DNA from: a bacterium
GTDB lineage: Bacteria; Vulcanimicrobiota; Vulcanimicrobiia; Eremiobacterales; Eremiobacteraceae
Direction of reading: 5' to 3'
DNA: 46,046 nucleotides
Assembly (NCBI GenBank): GCA_902812405.1
Contig: CADDZI010000015.1
Location: forward strand, 1 to 46,046
Shown: piece by piece, positions 17,384-26,831 of the stretch
How the letters are laid out: every line of letters begins with the position of its first letter
Position numbering within the stretch: position 1 is the stretch's first letter
Program-made: the position numbers and the translations under genes
Notes under the pieces: model-generated
What the model was told of the DNA's origin: nothing
The model's input: only the letters and a program-made list of their open reading frames with translations
The model's database searches: none

Positions 17384-18484
17384 TTAGCTAACCGCCGATG
17401 TAAAATGGGAGACGAATACACGACCGCAAGCACATGCCTCTTCCAACAAATCGGCAATCCGACATGCGCTAGAGAGCGGGAAAACCGTGGCCGCAGAGAC
17501 TGGACCAGCCGGTGAGCGCTCTACCGCTGCCCTGATTGCACCCGGGTCTGTCCCCGCCAGCACGTTCCAGCCGTCTTCTAACGTTTCGGTCCACTCGGTT
17601 GTGTCACGCAGGGTGACGCAGGGTACACCAAGGACGTAGGCCTCTTTCTGCACGCCGCCCGAATCCGTGAGAATCACCCGAGCGTGCATTTCTGCGGCGA
17701 CCATGTCCAGATACGAGAGCGGTTCGCAAAAGACAATGTTGCGTGGCCGCTCCGGGAGCCGCTCAACAAGGGGTGCCGTACGGGGGTGTACGGGAAACAC
17801 GACCGGAAACGGCAGCCGGGAAATGCCCTCGAGAATGCTACGAAACGCCTCGACGTCATCGGTGTTTGAAGCCCGGTGGACGGTGGCCAAACCATACGTG
17901 CCGGCGGCGAAGGGAATGCACGACGGCAGCGGCCGCCCCCTGACGTGGGCGGCTGCTCGGCGGACCAGGTCGACCATGAGGTCTCCCACCACGGCGACGC
18001 CATCCACGATCCCTTCTCGACGCAGATTATCGGCTGCACTCTGAGTGGGTGCGAGTAGCAGTTGCGAGACATGGTCCGTAACAATGCGGTTGATTTCTTC
18101 CGGCATGCTTTTGTCGAAGGAGCGTAATCCGGCCTCGACATGTGCCAGCGGGATTTTGAGCTTGGCCGCGACCAGTGCTCCGGCAAGCGTCGTGTTGGTG
18201 TCGCCAAAGACGATAACCCAATCCGGCTTTTCGGCCGCGACCACCGGCTCCAACCGCTGCATCATGAGCGCGGTCTGCACGGCATGCGAGGCTGAACCAA
18301 CTTCGAGATTATACTCGGGGTCTTTGATGCCAAGTTCGTCGAAGAACACCTTCGACATCTTGTAATCGTAGTGCTGGCCTGTATTGACCAGGCATTCCTG
18401 CCAGTGGCGTCGCGCGAGTTCCTCGCTCAGGAGAGCCGCCTTGATGAACTGCGGCCGGGCGCCCACGACGCTGAGTACTTTCAT
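17384..18484 (-). CDS. wecB: UDP-N-acetylglucosamine 2-epimerase type enzyme (WecB/WbpI)
   Basis: Non-hydrolysing 2-epimerase of 366 residues, usual for the family. It inverts C2 of a UDP-GlcNAc-type sugar. Motifs are [17 protein letters not shown] at the N-terminus, [32 protein letters not shown] and [22 protein letters not shown] and [11 protein letters not shown] lie in the C-terminal half. The open frame extends to 18853, but only the ATG at 18484 gives the family start, and it overlaps the aminotransferase stop by ATGA. Because it directly follows wbpA-, wbpB-, wbpD- and wbpE-like genes, the likely substrate is the diacetamido-glucuronate nucleotide, as for WbpI of Pseudomonas aeruginosa. 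A plain UDP-GlcNAc epimerase is the alternative. A deleted copy is at 10355-10918. Confidence 0.92.
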   Translation of the reverse strand: MKVLSVVGARPQFIKAALLSEELARRHWQECLVNTGQHYDYKMSKVFFDELGIKDPEYNLEVGSASHAVQTALMMQRLEPVVAAEKPDWVIVFGDTNTTLAGALVAAKLKIPLAHVEAGLRSFDKSMPEEINRIVTDHVSQLLLAPTQSAADNLRREGIVDGVAVVGDLMVDLVRRAAAHVRGRPLPSCIPFAAGTYGLATVHRASNTDDVEAFRSILEGISRLPFPVVFPVHPRTAPLVERLPERPRNIVFCEPLSYLDMVAAEMHARVILTDSGGVQKEAYVLGVPCVTLRDTTEWTETLEDGWNVLAGTDPGAIRAAVERSPAGPVSAATVFPLSSACRIADLLEEACACGRVFVSHFTSAVS

Positions 18485-19593
18485 GCCGTTGCACCGACCT
18501 GGACCGCGGCAGACAGCTCTCGCACGACGGTGTCCTGGTTCTCTGCAGTCAATTCGGGGAACATCGGCAGCGAAAGTACTTCTCGAGCCGCCCGTTCGGC
18601 GTGCGGAAAGGCGCCGGCCTGACCGGACGTGCGGTGCACTTCTTGAAGATGCAGCGGCACCGGATAGTAGACCATCGTCTGAACGCCAGCTTTGTGCAAC
18701 CGCTCGCGCACCTCGTCGCGAGCAGCCAGGCGCACGGTGTATTGGTGATACACCGCATGACAATCGGACGGTTCGGCGGGAACCGTGATGCCTGCAACCT
18801 TGGTGAGGCTTTCGGTATACCGCACGGCAATGCGCCGGCGTGCCTCGTTCCATGCATCGAGGTGAGGCAGCTTGACACGCAAGATCGCGGCCTGCACCTC
18901 GTCCAGGCGGCTGTTGACGCCAAGCTCTTCGTGATGGTATTTTCGCCGCCCCCCGTGCACCCTCAGCGCGCGCAGTCTGTCCGCCAAAGCCACGTCGTTA
19001 GTGGTGACCATACCGCCGTCGCCATAGGCGCCCAAGTTTTTCGAGGGGAAGAAACTGAAGCAGCCGATTGTACCGATCGTCCCCACCGTACGCCCGCCAA
19101 CCTTGGCACCGATGGCTTGGGCGCAATCCTCGACGACCACAAGTCCATGGCGCCGGGCAATCGCCATGATGGCGGGCATAGCCGCCGGGCATCCGTAGAG
19201 ATGCACCGGCAAGATGACCTTCGTGCGGGGTGTGATGGCCGACTCGATCTGCGCAGCGTCTATGTTGTACGTGACGGGATCGATGTCGACGAAGACTGGG
19301 GTCGCACCGACGATGCCGATTGCCTCCGTCGTCGCGACGAAGGTGAACGGCGTCGTGATGACTTCATCCCCCGGCCCGACGTCCAAAGCACGCAGCGCTA
19401 AATGGAGTGCATCCGTGCCCGAGTTTAGGCCAATCGCATGCTTGACGCCTACGTAGGCGGCGATTTCATGCTCGAACGCCTCGACGTTTGGCCCCATGAT
19501 GAACGTCCCGCTTTCAAGCACCCGGGCGATGGCCGCATCGATCTCACTCTTGAGCGCCCGGTATTGGGCGGTGAGATCCAAAATGGGGATCAT
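18481..19593 (-). CDS. wbpE: WbpE-like 3-keto sugar aminotransferase
   Basis: PLP enzyme of 370 residues. The start [20 protein letters not shown], then [17 protein letters not shown], is typical of the WbpE/DesV group that aminates position 3. [20 protein letters not shown] and [19 protein letters not shown] follow. The PLP lysine is in [15 protein letters not shown] and the C-terminal substrate region is [17 protein letters not shown]. In the WbpA-B-E-D-I route it turns the 3-keto product of WbpB into a 3-amino sugar acid with glutamate as donor. It is coupled by ATGA to both the upstream acetyltransferase (19590-19593) and the downstream epimerase. Its C-terminal segment recurs in the relic at 10915-11174 with very high DNA identity. 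Confidence 0.93.
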   Translation of the reverse strand: MIPILDLTAQYRALKSEIDAAIARVLESGTFIMGPNVEAFEHEIAAYVGVKHAIGLNSGTDALHLALRALDVGPGDEVITTPFTFVATTEAIGIVGATPVFVDIDPVTYNIDAAQIESAITPRTKVILPVHLYGCPAAMPAIMAIARRHGLVVVEDCAQAIGAKVGGRTVGTIGTIGCFSFFPSKNLGAYGDGGMVTTNDVALADRLRALRVHGGRRKYHHEELGVNSRLDEVQAAILRVKLPHLDAWNEARRRIAVRYTESLTKVAGITVPAEPSDCHAVYHQYTVRLAARDEVRERLHKAGVQTMVYYPVPLHLQEVHRTSGQAGAFPHAERAAREVLSLPMFPELTAENQDTVVRELSAAVQVGATA

Positions 19594-20186
19594 GCGGGTG
19601 CCGCCTTGCGCACGGTCCCGCCTTCTTCAACCCACGCCTGCCCGCACAATGTACAGCGCAGCGGTGCTCCCAGCGGCATCGTGCCACCGCATTCGCAAGC
19701 ATAGCCACGCAACCGGGCTGGGTTGCCGAAGACGAGAGCCCGCGGCGGTACGTCCTTGGTCACCACGGCTCCGGCACCGACAAACGCGTATTCCCCGATC
19801 GTATTGCCGCACACGATCGTTGCGTTGGCCCCGATGCTGGCCCCCCGGCGCACGAGGGTTCCCTGGTAGTCTTCGGGCCTATTGCGCGGCACTGCGGAAC
19901 GCGGCGTGCTGACATTGGTGAAGACCATGCTGGGCCCGCAGAAAACGTCGTCTTCCAGAATAACGCCTTCGTAGACGGAGACGTTGTTCTGTATTTTCAC
20001 GTTGTTGCCGATCCGCACACCCGATGCAACGAAGACGTTTTGCCCAAGCGTGCAGCCACGACCGATGACCGCGCCGGCCATGACGTGGCAGAAATGCCAA
20101 ATCTTCGTGCCCGCGCCGATCTCGCACGGCTCGTCGATGCAGGCGCTAGGGTGGGCAAAGTACTGCCGTTCCGCGGCACTCTTCAT
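19590..20186 (-). CDS. wbpD: WbpD-like sugar N-acetyltransferase (left-handed beta helix)
   Basis: A 198-residue protein built from hexapeptide repeats. Many [IV]-x-x-x-x turns are visible in [39 protein letters not shown] and [18 protein letters not shown]. The motif [14 protein letters not shown] and the later [20 protein letters not shown] are characteristic of the WbpD/WlbB acetyltransferases. Those use acetyl-CoA to acetylate the 3-amino group of the UDP-amino-sugar acid, acting as trimers. WHFCHV carries the conserved histidine of the active site. A cysteine-rich tail ([20 protein letters not shown]) looks like a small zinc ribbon, as in many members. The gene overlaps its neighbours by ATGA on both sides. 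Confidence 0.93.
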   Translation of the reverse strand: MKSAAERQYFAHPSACIDEPCEIGAGTKIWHFCHVMAGAVIGRGCTLGQNVFVASGVRIGNNVKIQNNVSVYEGVILEDDVFCGPSMVFTNVSTPRSAVPRNRPEDYQGTLVRRGASIGANATIVCGNTIGEYAFVGAGAVVTKDVPPRALVFGNPARLRGYACECGGTMPLGAPLRCTLCGQAWVEEGGTVRKAAPA

Positions 20187-21172
20187 ACGGGCACTCCGCT
20201 CCGAGCCACCTTGACGGCCGATTCTTGAGCCATCGCCAACGCCTTCAAGACGCGTACGCCGCTATCGGCCGACGTGGGGGCTGGCCGCCCGGTCCGCACA
20301 GACTCCAGGAAGGCCGCCATCTCTTCGCGCAGCGGCTCGCTGCCGGCAATCGCAAATTCTTCTTCCTCGCCCCGGGACACGGACGGCGCACCATTCGAGG
20401 CCTGGCGTACCGCAAAGGTGCGTAACCGCAGCGAGCTGCCGGCCCGCGAATCGGTGAGCGTGAGCACGCCGCGCTCGCCAAACACATCTAGGCGAGCAGT
20501 TTTCTCGGGATCGAGCCACCCCACTTCGACGTGTGCCGAGCGTCCGTCGCCGAAATCATAGTCCACATAGGCGATGTCGCAAACATCGGGGTCACGCAGG
20601 CTGGTCTGGGTGGACACGGCGGCAACCGGCTCGCTCTCCATGATTGCCAGCATGAGCGCGACGTCATGTGGAGCAAAACTCCACCACACGTTTTCGTGCG
20701 TGCGCAGCTTCCCTAGGCTCAAGCGGCGCGAACGCAGATGCCACACTCGTCCGATGGCCCCCTCGGCAATCAGCGCCCGCAACTTTCGAACCCCGGGGTG
20801 ATAGAGCAAGACGTGCCCGACGAAGGCGGTGAGACCGCGCGCCCTAGCACGTTCGGCTACCATCCGTCCTTCGTCGACAGTCAGGGCAAGAGGCTTTTCG
20901 ACGAAGACGTGCCTGCCGGCGGCGAGAGCTTCGAGGGCCATCGCCGCATGCAGCCGGGCGGGTGAGGCGATGACCACCGCATCCACCGGGCTGGTCACAA
21001 GTTCGCTATACGAAGCATAGGCGGCGGCTTTGGGATGCGCAGCGCTTGCTGCTCGCAGCGCTGCGGGGTCGGCGTCGCACACGGCAGCCAAGACGCCCAG
21101 CTCCTCGCAGACGCGCATGAGATTGGGGCCCCAGTACCCTGCCCCGACCACGCCCACACGAATATCGCTCAT
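20183..21172 (-). CDS. wbpB: WbpB-like Gfo/Idh/MocA oxidoreductase
   Basis: NAD(P)-dependent oxidoreductase of 329 residues. The N-terminal Rossmann motif is [16 protein letters not shown], followed by [20 protein letters not shown] and the conserved [11 protein letters not shown] (Glu-Lys-Pro). The C-terminal alpha/beta domain has [14 protein letters not shown] and HDVALMLAI (substrate Asp/His region). In the pathway it oxidises C3 of UDP-GlcNAcA to the 3-keto acid. The open frame extends to 21466, but the ATG at 21172 starts five bases after the dehydrogenase stop and places the Rossmann motif near residue 5, as usual. The stop overlaps wbpD by ATGA. This WlbA/WbpB branch is well matched by motif and by gene order. 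Confidence 0.92.
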   Translation of the reverse strand: MSDIRVGVVGAGYWGPNLMRVCEELGVLAAVCDADPAALRAASAAHPKAAAYASYSELVTSPVDAVVIASPARLHAAMALEALAAGRHVFVEKPLALTVDEGRMVAERARARGLTAFVGHVLLYHPGVRKLRALIAEGAIGRVWHLRSRRLSLGKLRTHENVWWSFAPHDVALMLAIMESEPVAAVSTQTSLRDPDVCDIAYVDYDFGDGRSAHVEVGWLDPEKTARLDVFGERGVLTLTDSRAGSSLRLRTFAVRQASNGAPSVSRGEEEEFAIAGSEPLREEMAAFLESVRTGRPAPTSADSGVRVLKALAMAQESAVKVARSGVPV

Positions 21173-21177
21173 TGCCG

Positions 21178-22542
21178 TCAGAGGAGAATCACGTTGTCGC
21201 GAGGCTGGCGCACGGCGCGAGTCGCGTTGCGCGTGTCGATGACGAGCGGCGCATGGCGCACGACAAAGTCCCAATCCGTTTGGCTGTGATCGGTCGTGAT
21301 GAGCACGCAATCCGACTGACCCAGCGTCTTTTCCGTCAACGGGATGCTGTGCCGTGTACGCCCGTGCGCGTCCTGGAAGCTCGGCACGAAGGGGTCGTGG
21401 TAGTCCACCGCGGCCTCGGCTTGCGCCAGCAGTTCTAAGACCTTGAGCGCGGGCGATTCGCGCCAATCCGGGATATCCTTCTTGTACGCGATACCGAGCA
21501 TGAGGATACGCGAACCCTTGAGCGGCAGGCCTTTGAGGTTGAGCGCGCGGGCAACCTTGTCGCGCACGAAGTACGGCATAGAGTTGTTGATTTCGCCCGC
21601 CAGCTCGATGAAGCGGGTGTGGAAATCATACTGGCGGGCCTTCCAGTTGAGATAAAACGGATCGAGCGGGATACAGTGGCCGCCCACGCCCGGGCCGGGG
21701 TCGAAACGCATCATCCCAAAGGGTTTGGTTGCCGCCGCATCGATGACTTCCCAGATGTTGATTCCCATGCGGTCGCACAGCAAGGCCATTTCGTTGACCA
21801 GCGCGATGTTGACGGCCCGAAAGGTGTTTTCGAAGACCTTGGTCATCTCGGCCACCTTGGGGCTGCTCAGCGCCAGCACCTCCAAAATGGTCTGCTTGTA
21901 GAAACTCGTGGCGACGCTGAGGCAGGTCGCGGTGACGCCTCCCACGACCTTGTTCGTGTTCTTCGTCGTGTAGCGCTTGTTGCCGGGGTCCACGCGCTCC
22001 GGGGAATACGCCAAGAAGTAGTCGTGGCCGACTTTGAGTCCGGTCTGCGCGAACATGGGAAGCAGCACTTCTTCCGTCGTGCCCGGATAGGTCGTGCTCT
22101 CGAGGCAAATCAACTGGCCCGGACGCAGGCGGCGCGCTATTTCGCCTCCTACGTTGCGGATGTACGAGATGTCCGGATCCTTATTCTGCGTCAGCGGTGT
22201 CGGCACACAGATAATGATGATGTCGCAGTTGGCGAGGCCGGCAAAATCGGTGGTTGCGGTCAACCGCTCGTTGGCCACCATCTTGGCCAGCTCGTCGTCG
22301 TCCACGTCGCGGATGTAATTCGAGCCTTGGTTGACCTGGGCGACGCGAATGGCATTGCGATCGAAACCCACGACGCGGTAGCCAACCTTGGCCTTCTCAA
22401 CCGCCAGCGGCAGACCGACGTAGCCGATGCCGATGACGCCGACCAAGGCGGTGTGGGTCGTAATCTTTTCCCGCAGCGCCATCTCGTGGCTTAACTCGTG
22501 CAGGGCGGTGACGACCTGGCTTGCTTTCGGTGTCGACGTCAT
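21178..22542 (-). CDS. wbpA: UDP-N-acetylglucosamine 6-dehydrogenase (WbpA/WecC family)
   Basis: A 454-residue UDP-sugar dehydrogenase making the uronic acid from UDP-GlcNAc with NAD+. Domains in order: Rossmann fold with VGVIGIGYVGLPLAVEKAKV near residue 35, then VPTPLTQNKDPDISYI. The central domain has YPGTTEEVLLP, AYSPERVDPGN and KVFENTFRAVNIALVNEMA. The catalytic cysteine is in GPGVGGHCIPLDPFYLNWKA, and the C-terminal UDP-binding domain has GIAYKKDIPDWRESPALKV. It heads the five-gene sugar set. Its ATG directly abuts the TAG of the dehydratase (22543-22545). WbpA is preferred to WecC because of the wbpB/D/E neighbours, but the family motif alone does not separate them. Confidence 0.94.
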   Translation of the reverse strand: MTSTPKASQVVTALHELSHEMALREKITTHTALVGVIGIGYVGLPLAVEKAKVGYRVVGFDRNAIRVAQVNQGSNYIRDVDDDELAKMVANERLTATTDFAGLANCDIIIICVPTPLTQNKDPDISYIRNVGGEIARRLRPGQLICLESTTYPGTTEEVLLPMFAQTGLKVGHDYFLAYSPERVDPGNKRYTTKNTNKVVGGVTATCLSVATSFYKQTILEVLALSSPKVAEMTKVFENTFRAVNIALVNEMALLCDRMGINIWEVIDAAATKPFGMMRFDPGPGVGGHCIPLDPFYLNWKARQYDFHTRFIELAGEINNSMPYFVRDKVARALNLKGLPLKGSRILMLGIAYKKDIPDWRESPALKVLELLAQAEAAVDYHDPFVPSFQDAHGRTRHSIPLTEKTLGQSDCVLITTDHSQTDWDFVVRHAPLVIDTRNATRAVRQPRDNVILL

Positions 22543-24582
22543 CTAGGAGGATACTCCGGCGCTAGCTGATGTTTGCGGCTTGTCCTCGGCAACGCCGTTG
22601 CCGCCTGCGAGACCATCCGCGTGACCGTTCGCCCGTATGACAGCTTCGGGCGCGGGGTGTGACTGTGCCGCCGCCAGGTCGGCACCCACGACGGCTGGGG
22701 CACCCGGGGCATGGGCCTCTCCGTTGAGCAGGTGAGACCCAGGGCGGTAAGACGGCACGAAATTGCGCAGCACTTCGATGACCGTGTCTTGGTCACCGGC
22801 GCGCGCGGCCGTTTCCAGCGTGCGCAAGCCGGCCGCCAGGGTCTCGTAGGCGACCCTCTCCTGCTGCGCGATGAACAGCCGCTCGTGGCTCGTCTTGCTC
22901 ATGCCCTCGGTTGTCGTCAGGATCTCCTCGAAGAGTTTCTCGCCCGGCCGTATCCCGGTCTCGACAATCGGGATGTCGCGGTAGGGCGTCAGCCCGGACA
23001 GCGTGATGAGCGTCTCGGCCAGCTTGAGGATGTTGACCGGCTTGCCCATATCGAGGACAAGGACCTGTCCATCTCGCCCGATGGCCATCGCCTGCAACAC
23101 GAGGGAAACCGCTTCCGGAATCGTCATGAAGTACCGGCGCATGTCGCGGTGGGTTACCGTCACCGGGCCGCCATGCTCGATCTGCTTCTTGAAGATCGGA
23201 ATCACGCTGCCCCGGCTCTCCAGCACGTTGCCGAAGCGAACGGTAACGAACTCGGTCCCAGTCTGGTTGACGAAAGACTGGGAAATGATCTCGGCCAGGC
23301 GCTTGGTGGCACCCATGACGCTCGTCGGATTGACCGCCTTGTCCGTCGAGAGCAGCACGAACTTCGCCGTACCGACGGCGGCCGCAGCAAGAGCCACGAC
23401 GTGCGTGCCCAGCACGTTGTTGCGCGCCGCCTCGCAGACGTTGGCTTCCACGATCGGCACATGTTTGTGTGCCGCCGCGTGGAAGACAACGTGTGGCCGA
23501 TAGCGTGAAAAGACCGTCCGGATGCGCGCCGCATCCGCCACGTCGGCCAGCACGATGCGCGTGCGGGTGAACCCGTATTTGAGCCTGAGCTCTTGGTTGA
23601 TGGCGAAGAGACTGTTTTCGCCGTGTCCCAAGAGCAATAGCAGGCTTGGATTGAGGGCACAGATCTGGCGACACAACTCGCTGCCGATGGAGCCGCCCGC
23701 CCCCGTCACGAGGATGACGCGGTTCTCCACGTGGGGTCGAATCTCGGATAGGTCAACCCGCACCGGGTCGCGCGGCAACAGGTCTTCGGGCTGGACCGGG
23801 CGGATGCGGGAGACGCGCACCCCGTCGTTGAGCAGCTCCAAAACCCCGGGGAGGATCTTCACGGCGGGCGAGTTGCCTGCCGGCCCCGACTCGCGCAGGC
23901 ATTTGCCCATGATGCGCTTGACTAGGTGAGGTGGCGCCGACGGGATGGCAATGATGACGCAACCGATCTTGTGTGCGTCGATGAGACGCGGCAAATCGTC
24001 GATGCCGCCCAAAAGGGGCTTGCCGGCGACGCGCGCGGCCAACGCCTCATCGTCCACACACCCGACAACCGCGTAGCGGAAATTGTGGTTCTCTTGAACC
24101 AGGCGCACGAGCGACTCGGCGGCTTTACCGGATCCCACGACGATCGTTCGCTGCACGCCGGGTCGGCGCTCGCTGCAACGCCGGCGATAGGAGATTTCCG
24201 CCGCCCGCTGGGCCAGCACGAAGAGGACGAGCATGCCGCCCGCAATCACGCCAACTTTCGCGTTCAGCCCCAGTACGGGGATGAGGTAGCCGATGGCGGT
24301 TGCGCCGAGGGACCCGATCGCGGCGGCCCCAACTGCCGTCCACACGTCTCGCACATCCAAGGCCAAGTCGGTGACCGGCCGCGCAGCACCGCACGCCGCG
24401 AGCGCGAGAACGAAAATCACCAGAGCCGTGATGGCGCGCGCCGCATGCGCTCCGCCGTGAGAGCCTTGGAGGAGGAAGAACGCCAGCTCGCAGGCCGCAA
24501 ACGCCAGCACCGCCTGGACGCCGAGTGTAAGCGGCGCGACGTGCAGACCGGATCGTGTTCTCAGCGGGCGCTGCTGTGTCAT
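22543..24582 (-). CDS. Membrane-bound nucleotide-sugar 4,6-dehydratase (WbpM/CapD/FlaA1-like)
   Basis: A 679-residue enzyme converting a UDP-HexNAc to its 4-keto-6-deoxy form. It has three or four N-terminal membrane segments (to about residue 110), a CoA-binding-like Rossmann domain with VGSGKAAESLVRLV, then the SDR domain. VILVTGAGGSIGSELCRQI is the NAD(P) loop, and HAAAHKHVPIVEANVCEA follows. STDKAVNPTSVMGATKR carries the Ser-Met-Lys triad used by WbpM-type enzymes instead of Ser-Tyr-Lys. VTHRDMRRYFMTIPEAVSLV is a further family motif. The start at 24582 has AAGGAG five bases upstream and is preferred to 24621, which would overlap the kinase stop. The last 60 or so residues are Ala/Gly-rich and variable. 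The product could feed one of the aminotransferases or a deoxy-sugar route. Confidence 0.93.
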   Translation of the reverse strand: MTQQRPLRTRSGLHVAPLTLGVQAVLAFAACELAFFLLQGSHGGAHAARAITALVIFVLALAACGAARPVTDLALDVRDVWTAVGAAAIGSLGATAIGYLIPVLGLNAKVGVIAGGMLVLFVLAQRAAEISYRRRCSERRPGVQRTIVVGSGKAAESLVRLVQENHNFRYAVVGCVDDEALAARVAGKPLLGGIDDLPRLIDAHKIGCVIIAIPSAPPHLVKRIMGKCLRESGPAGNSPAVKILPGVLELLNDGVRVSRIRPVQPEDLLPRDPVRVDLSEIRPHVENRVILVTGAGGSIGSELCRQICALNPSLLLLLGHGENSLFAINQELRLKYGFTRTRIVLADVADAARIRTVFSRYRPHVVFHAAAHKHVPIVEANVCEAARNNVLGTHVVALAAAAVGTAKFVLLSTDKAVNPTSVMGATKRLAEIISQSFVNQTGTEFVTVRFGNVLESRGSVIPIFKKQIEHGGPVTVTHRDMRRYFMTIPEAVSLVLQAMAIGRDGQVLVLDMGKPVNILKLAETLITLSGLTPYRDIPIVETGIRPGEKLFEEILTTTEGMSKTSHERLFIAQQERVAYETLAAGLRTLETAARAGDQDTVIEVLRNFVPSYRPGSHLLNGEAHAPGAPAVVGADLAAAQSHPAPEAVIRANGHADGLAGGNGVAEDKPQTSASAGVSS

Positions 24583-24598
24583 TGTCTCCTTTTCGCGT

Positions 24599-26782
24599 CT
24601 ACGAGCTCTGCGGCGCAACACCGTCTTCGTGCGGCAGTGCCGCCGGGCTGTCGGTGTTCAGGTAGTAGGTCGCATACCCGTTTGCGGGCGTGGCGCGGTT
24701 GAGCACGACGCCCAGCATGTTGACGCCCTGCACGGCGCTCAAGCGCTGCAGAGCTTTCTTCGTCGAAGGCATATCCGTCGCGTTGGCCGAGACGACGAGC
24801 ACGACCCCATCCACTTTGGCCGCCAGCACCGCCGCATCGTAGACCGGCAAGAGCGCTGGCGTGTCGAAGACGATCGCGCGGTACTCTGTGAGGAGGTTCT
24901 CGATGAGCTCCGTCAGCTTCTCCGAGTGAATGAGCTTGACTGGATTGGGCGTCGACGTGCCGCTGCTGAGGAAGTACAGTCCGTCGTACTTGGTCGGCTG
25001 TACAGCCTCTTCCGGACGTGCTTCACCGACCAGAAGGTCGGAAAGCCCCGGGCCTGCCGCCAGCCCCAGGCGCTCGTGCAACTTGGGGCGGCGCAGGTCG
25101 GCATCGACCAAGAGAACCTTGGGTTCCATTTCGGCCATGGCGATGGCGGTGTTCATCGCAACCGTCGTCTTGCCGTCGCCTTGGTTGGGGCTTGTGATCG
25201 CCAGCGTATGCAGCGGTTTGTCGGAGGAGTACCGCAACGCCGTCACGAGCTGCAGGAACGCTTCCACGGTGAGGGCCCGCAGCCAGGGCAGCCGCTTGGG
25301 CGAGGCGCCATCCAGCTGCGGGACCGTCGTCAGCAGCGGCAAGGGGAGCGTGCGCTGCACGTCCTGGTCGTCCTTAAACGTGTTGTCGAAGAATTCAACG
25401 ACAAAGACGCCGCTGACCGCCAACACGAGGCCCAGCAGAATTGCCAAGATGAGGTTAAGCTTCCAGTTTGGTTTGACGGAGACGTCGTCCAAGGCGGCCG
25501 GCTGCGTGATCGACACGTCGCTCAGCGCGGTCGTGCGCGCGACCATGGCCTCGCTGTATTTCTGCTGGAGAGCGCCGTAGACGTCTTCCGCCATCTTGGC
25601 GTTGCGTTCCAGGTTCGCCAGCTGCATCGTCAACGCGGGGAGCGAGTGGGCGACACCTGAGGCTGCGCTCATCGCTGCTCCCAAGGTTTTCAACTGCCCC
25701 TCGTCTCCGGCAATCTGCGCCCGCAGCGCCGCCGCCTGTTGGCTTAACTGCTGGTACACGGGGTTCGGCACGATCGTGTTGGAGGAAACGATGGTCGGAG
25801 GCTGGCTCTTGATTGCCCGTTCTAGCTGTGCCTTTTGTTCTTCAAGCGCCTGAACTTGGGGGTACTGCTCCGTGTACTGCTGACGTGCCGTGTCCAACTG
25901 CACCTCGACTTGGGCGAGTTGGGTCTGCAATTGTCCGATGACCGGATTCTGCACGACGTTCGATCCGCCGCTGGAGGTGGCCGGCAAGGCGGCTATTTGC
26001 GCCAGAACGCTCTGCAACTGGGCCTGCGCCTGGTCCAAGTCGACCTTGACCTGGGCGTACTTTTGCTGCGCCGCGGCCACGGAGCTGTCGCCGCTTTGGT
26101 TATCCTGCGTGGCGACGATGTACACATCCGGGTGCGCGGCTTGAAAACGGGCCAGGGCGTCGTCGGCTTTGTGCATCGCCGCCGCCGCTAGGGGCATCTG
26201 CTTGGTCAGGTAGTCGATGGCCGAGCCGGCCTGGCCCGCGATCAGCTCGCGCTCGCGATTGACGAAGACGTTGGCGAACTCGTTGGCGATGTTGACGGCC
26301 GTCTGACGGTCTCCCCAGGTGGCCGAGAGTTGAATGATGGACGTGTTCGTGACCGGCTTCACGTCGATGTGGTTGAGGAGATTGGCTGGACCCCCCGGCA
26401 GATGGAGATTGGCCGCAACTTCGCTGACCACGGGGTCCTGCTGGATGAGGTCCACGTAGGTCTCCGGCGTCATCGTCGTGCTGGCGGCAAGCAGGGCGTT
26501 GAGGATCGGCAGCGAGGTATCGCCTTGGCGCCCCACGTCTCCCCCGGAGGCACCTGCAATGAGCTTCGTGGTGGCCGTGTACTGCTTGGGAGTGACAGCA
26601 GTCCACAAGACGACCAAAGCGACGAACCCGATGAGAATCGCAAAGAAGACGCGCTTGCGACGCAGGAGGGTGGCCACGATCGCGGCGATGTCGGTCTGAC
26701 CCGACGCCTCGGGCGGTGGGCTGGCGATCCCTCCCGGCAGTTGGTATTGTTGCGCCGAGCGGAGTGCGGGGCCGAAGTACAT
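24599..26782 (-). CDS. Wzc-like polysaccharide co-polymerase with tyrosine-kinase (BY-kinase) domain
   Basis: A 727-residue inner-membrane protein controlling chain length and export. The first membrane segment is at about residues 40-60 (VFFAILIGFVALVVLW). Then comes the Wzz periplasmic domain, with long coiled-coil stretches rich in Gln and Ala (residues 190-400). The second segment is at about 440-460 (LILAILLGLVLAVSGVFVVE). The cytoplasmic ATPase has Walker A in SPNQGDGKTTVAMN, Walker A' in VLLVDADLRRPKLH and Walker B in IVFDTPALLPVYDA. The C-terminal tail has only a small Tyr group (NGYATYYLNTD) rather than the long Tyr cluster of E. coli Wzc, so autophosphorylation may be limited. The ATG has AAAGG upstream. 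It stands between the outer-membrane export genes and the sugar genes. Confidence 0.93.
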   Translation of the reverse strand: MYFGPALRSAQQYQLPGGIASPPPEASGQTDIAAIVATLLRRKRVFFAILIGFVALVVLWTAVTPKQYTATTKLIAGASGGDVGRQGDTSLPILNALLAASTTMTPETYVDLIQQDPVVSEVAANLHLPGGPANLLNHIDVKPVTNTSIIQLSATWGDRQTAVNIANEFANVFVNRERELIAGQAGSAIDYLTKQMPLAAAAMHKADDALARFQAAHPDVYIVATQDNQSGDSSVAAAQQKYAQVKVDLDQAQAQLQSVLAQIAALPATSSGGSNVVQNPVIGQLQTQLAQVEVQLDTARQQYTEQYPQVQALEEQKAQLERAIKSQPPTIVSSNTIVPNPVYQQLSQQAAALRAQIAGDEGQLKTLGAAMSAASGVAHSLPALTMQLANLERNAKMAEDVYGALQQKYSEAMVARTTALSDVSITQPAALDDVSVKPNWKLNLILAILLGLVLAVSGVFVVEFFDNTFKDDQDVQRTLPLPLLTTVPQLDGASPKRLPWLRALTVEAFLQLVTALRYSSDKPLHTLAITSPNQGDGKTTVAMNTAIAMAEMEPKVLLVDADLRRPKLHERLGLAAGPGLSDLLVGEARPEEAVQPTKYDGLYFLSSGTSTPNPVKLIHSEKLTELIENLLTEYRAIVFDTPALLPVYDAAVLAAKVDGVVLVVSANATDMPSTKKALQRLSAVQGVNMLGVVLNRATPANGYATYYLNTDSPAALPHEDGVAPQSS

Positions 26783-26831
26783 GATAACCTTTCGTACCTA
26801 CCTTCTCTGTTGCCGTCTCATCCGGCAAGTG

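Noticed and set aside
18485-18853. N-terminal extension of the epimerase frame
   Set aside because: It is an out-of-frame reading of the aminotransferase gene; the family start is the ATG at 18484.
24629-25660. 343-residue plus-strand open frame
   Set aside because: It is the antisense of the Wzc-like kinase region; high GC keeps shadow frames open.
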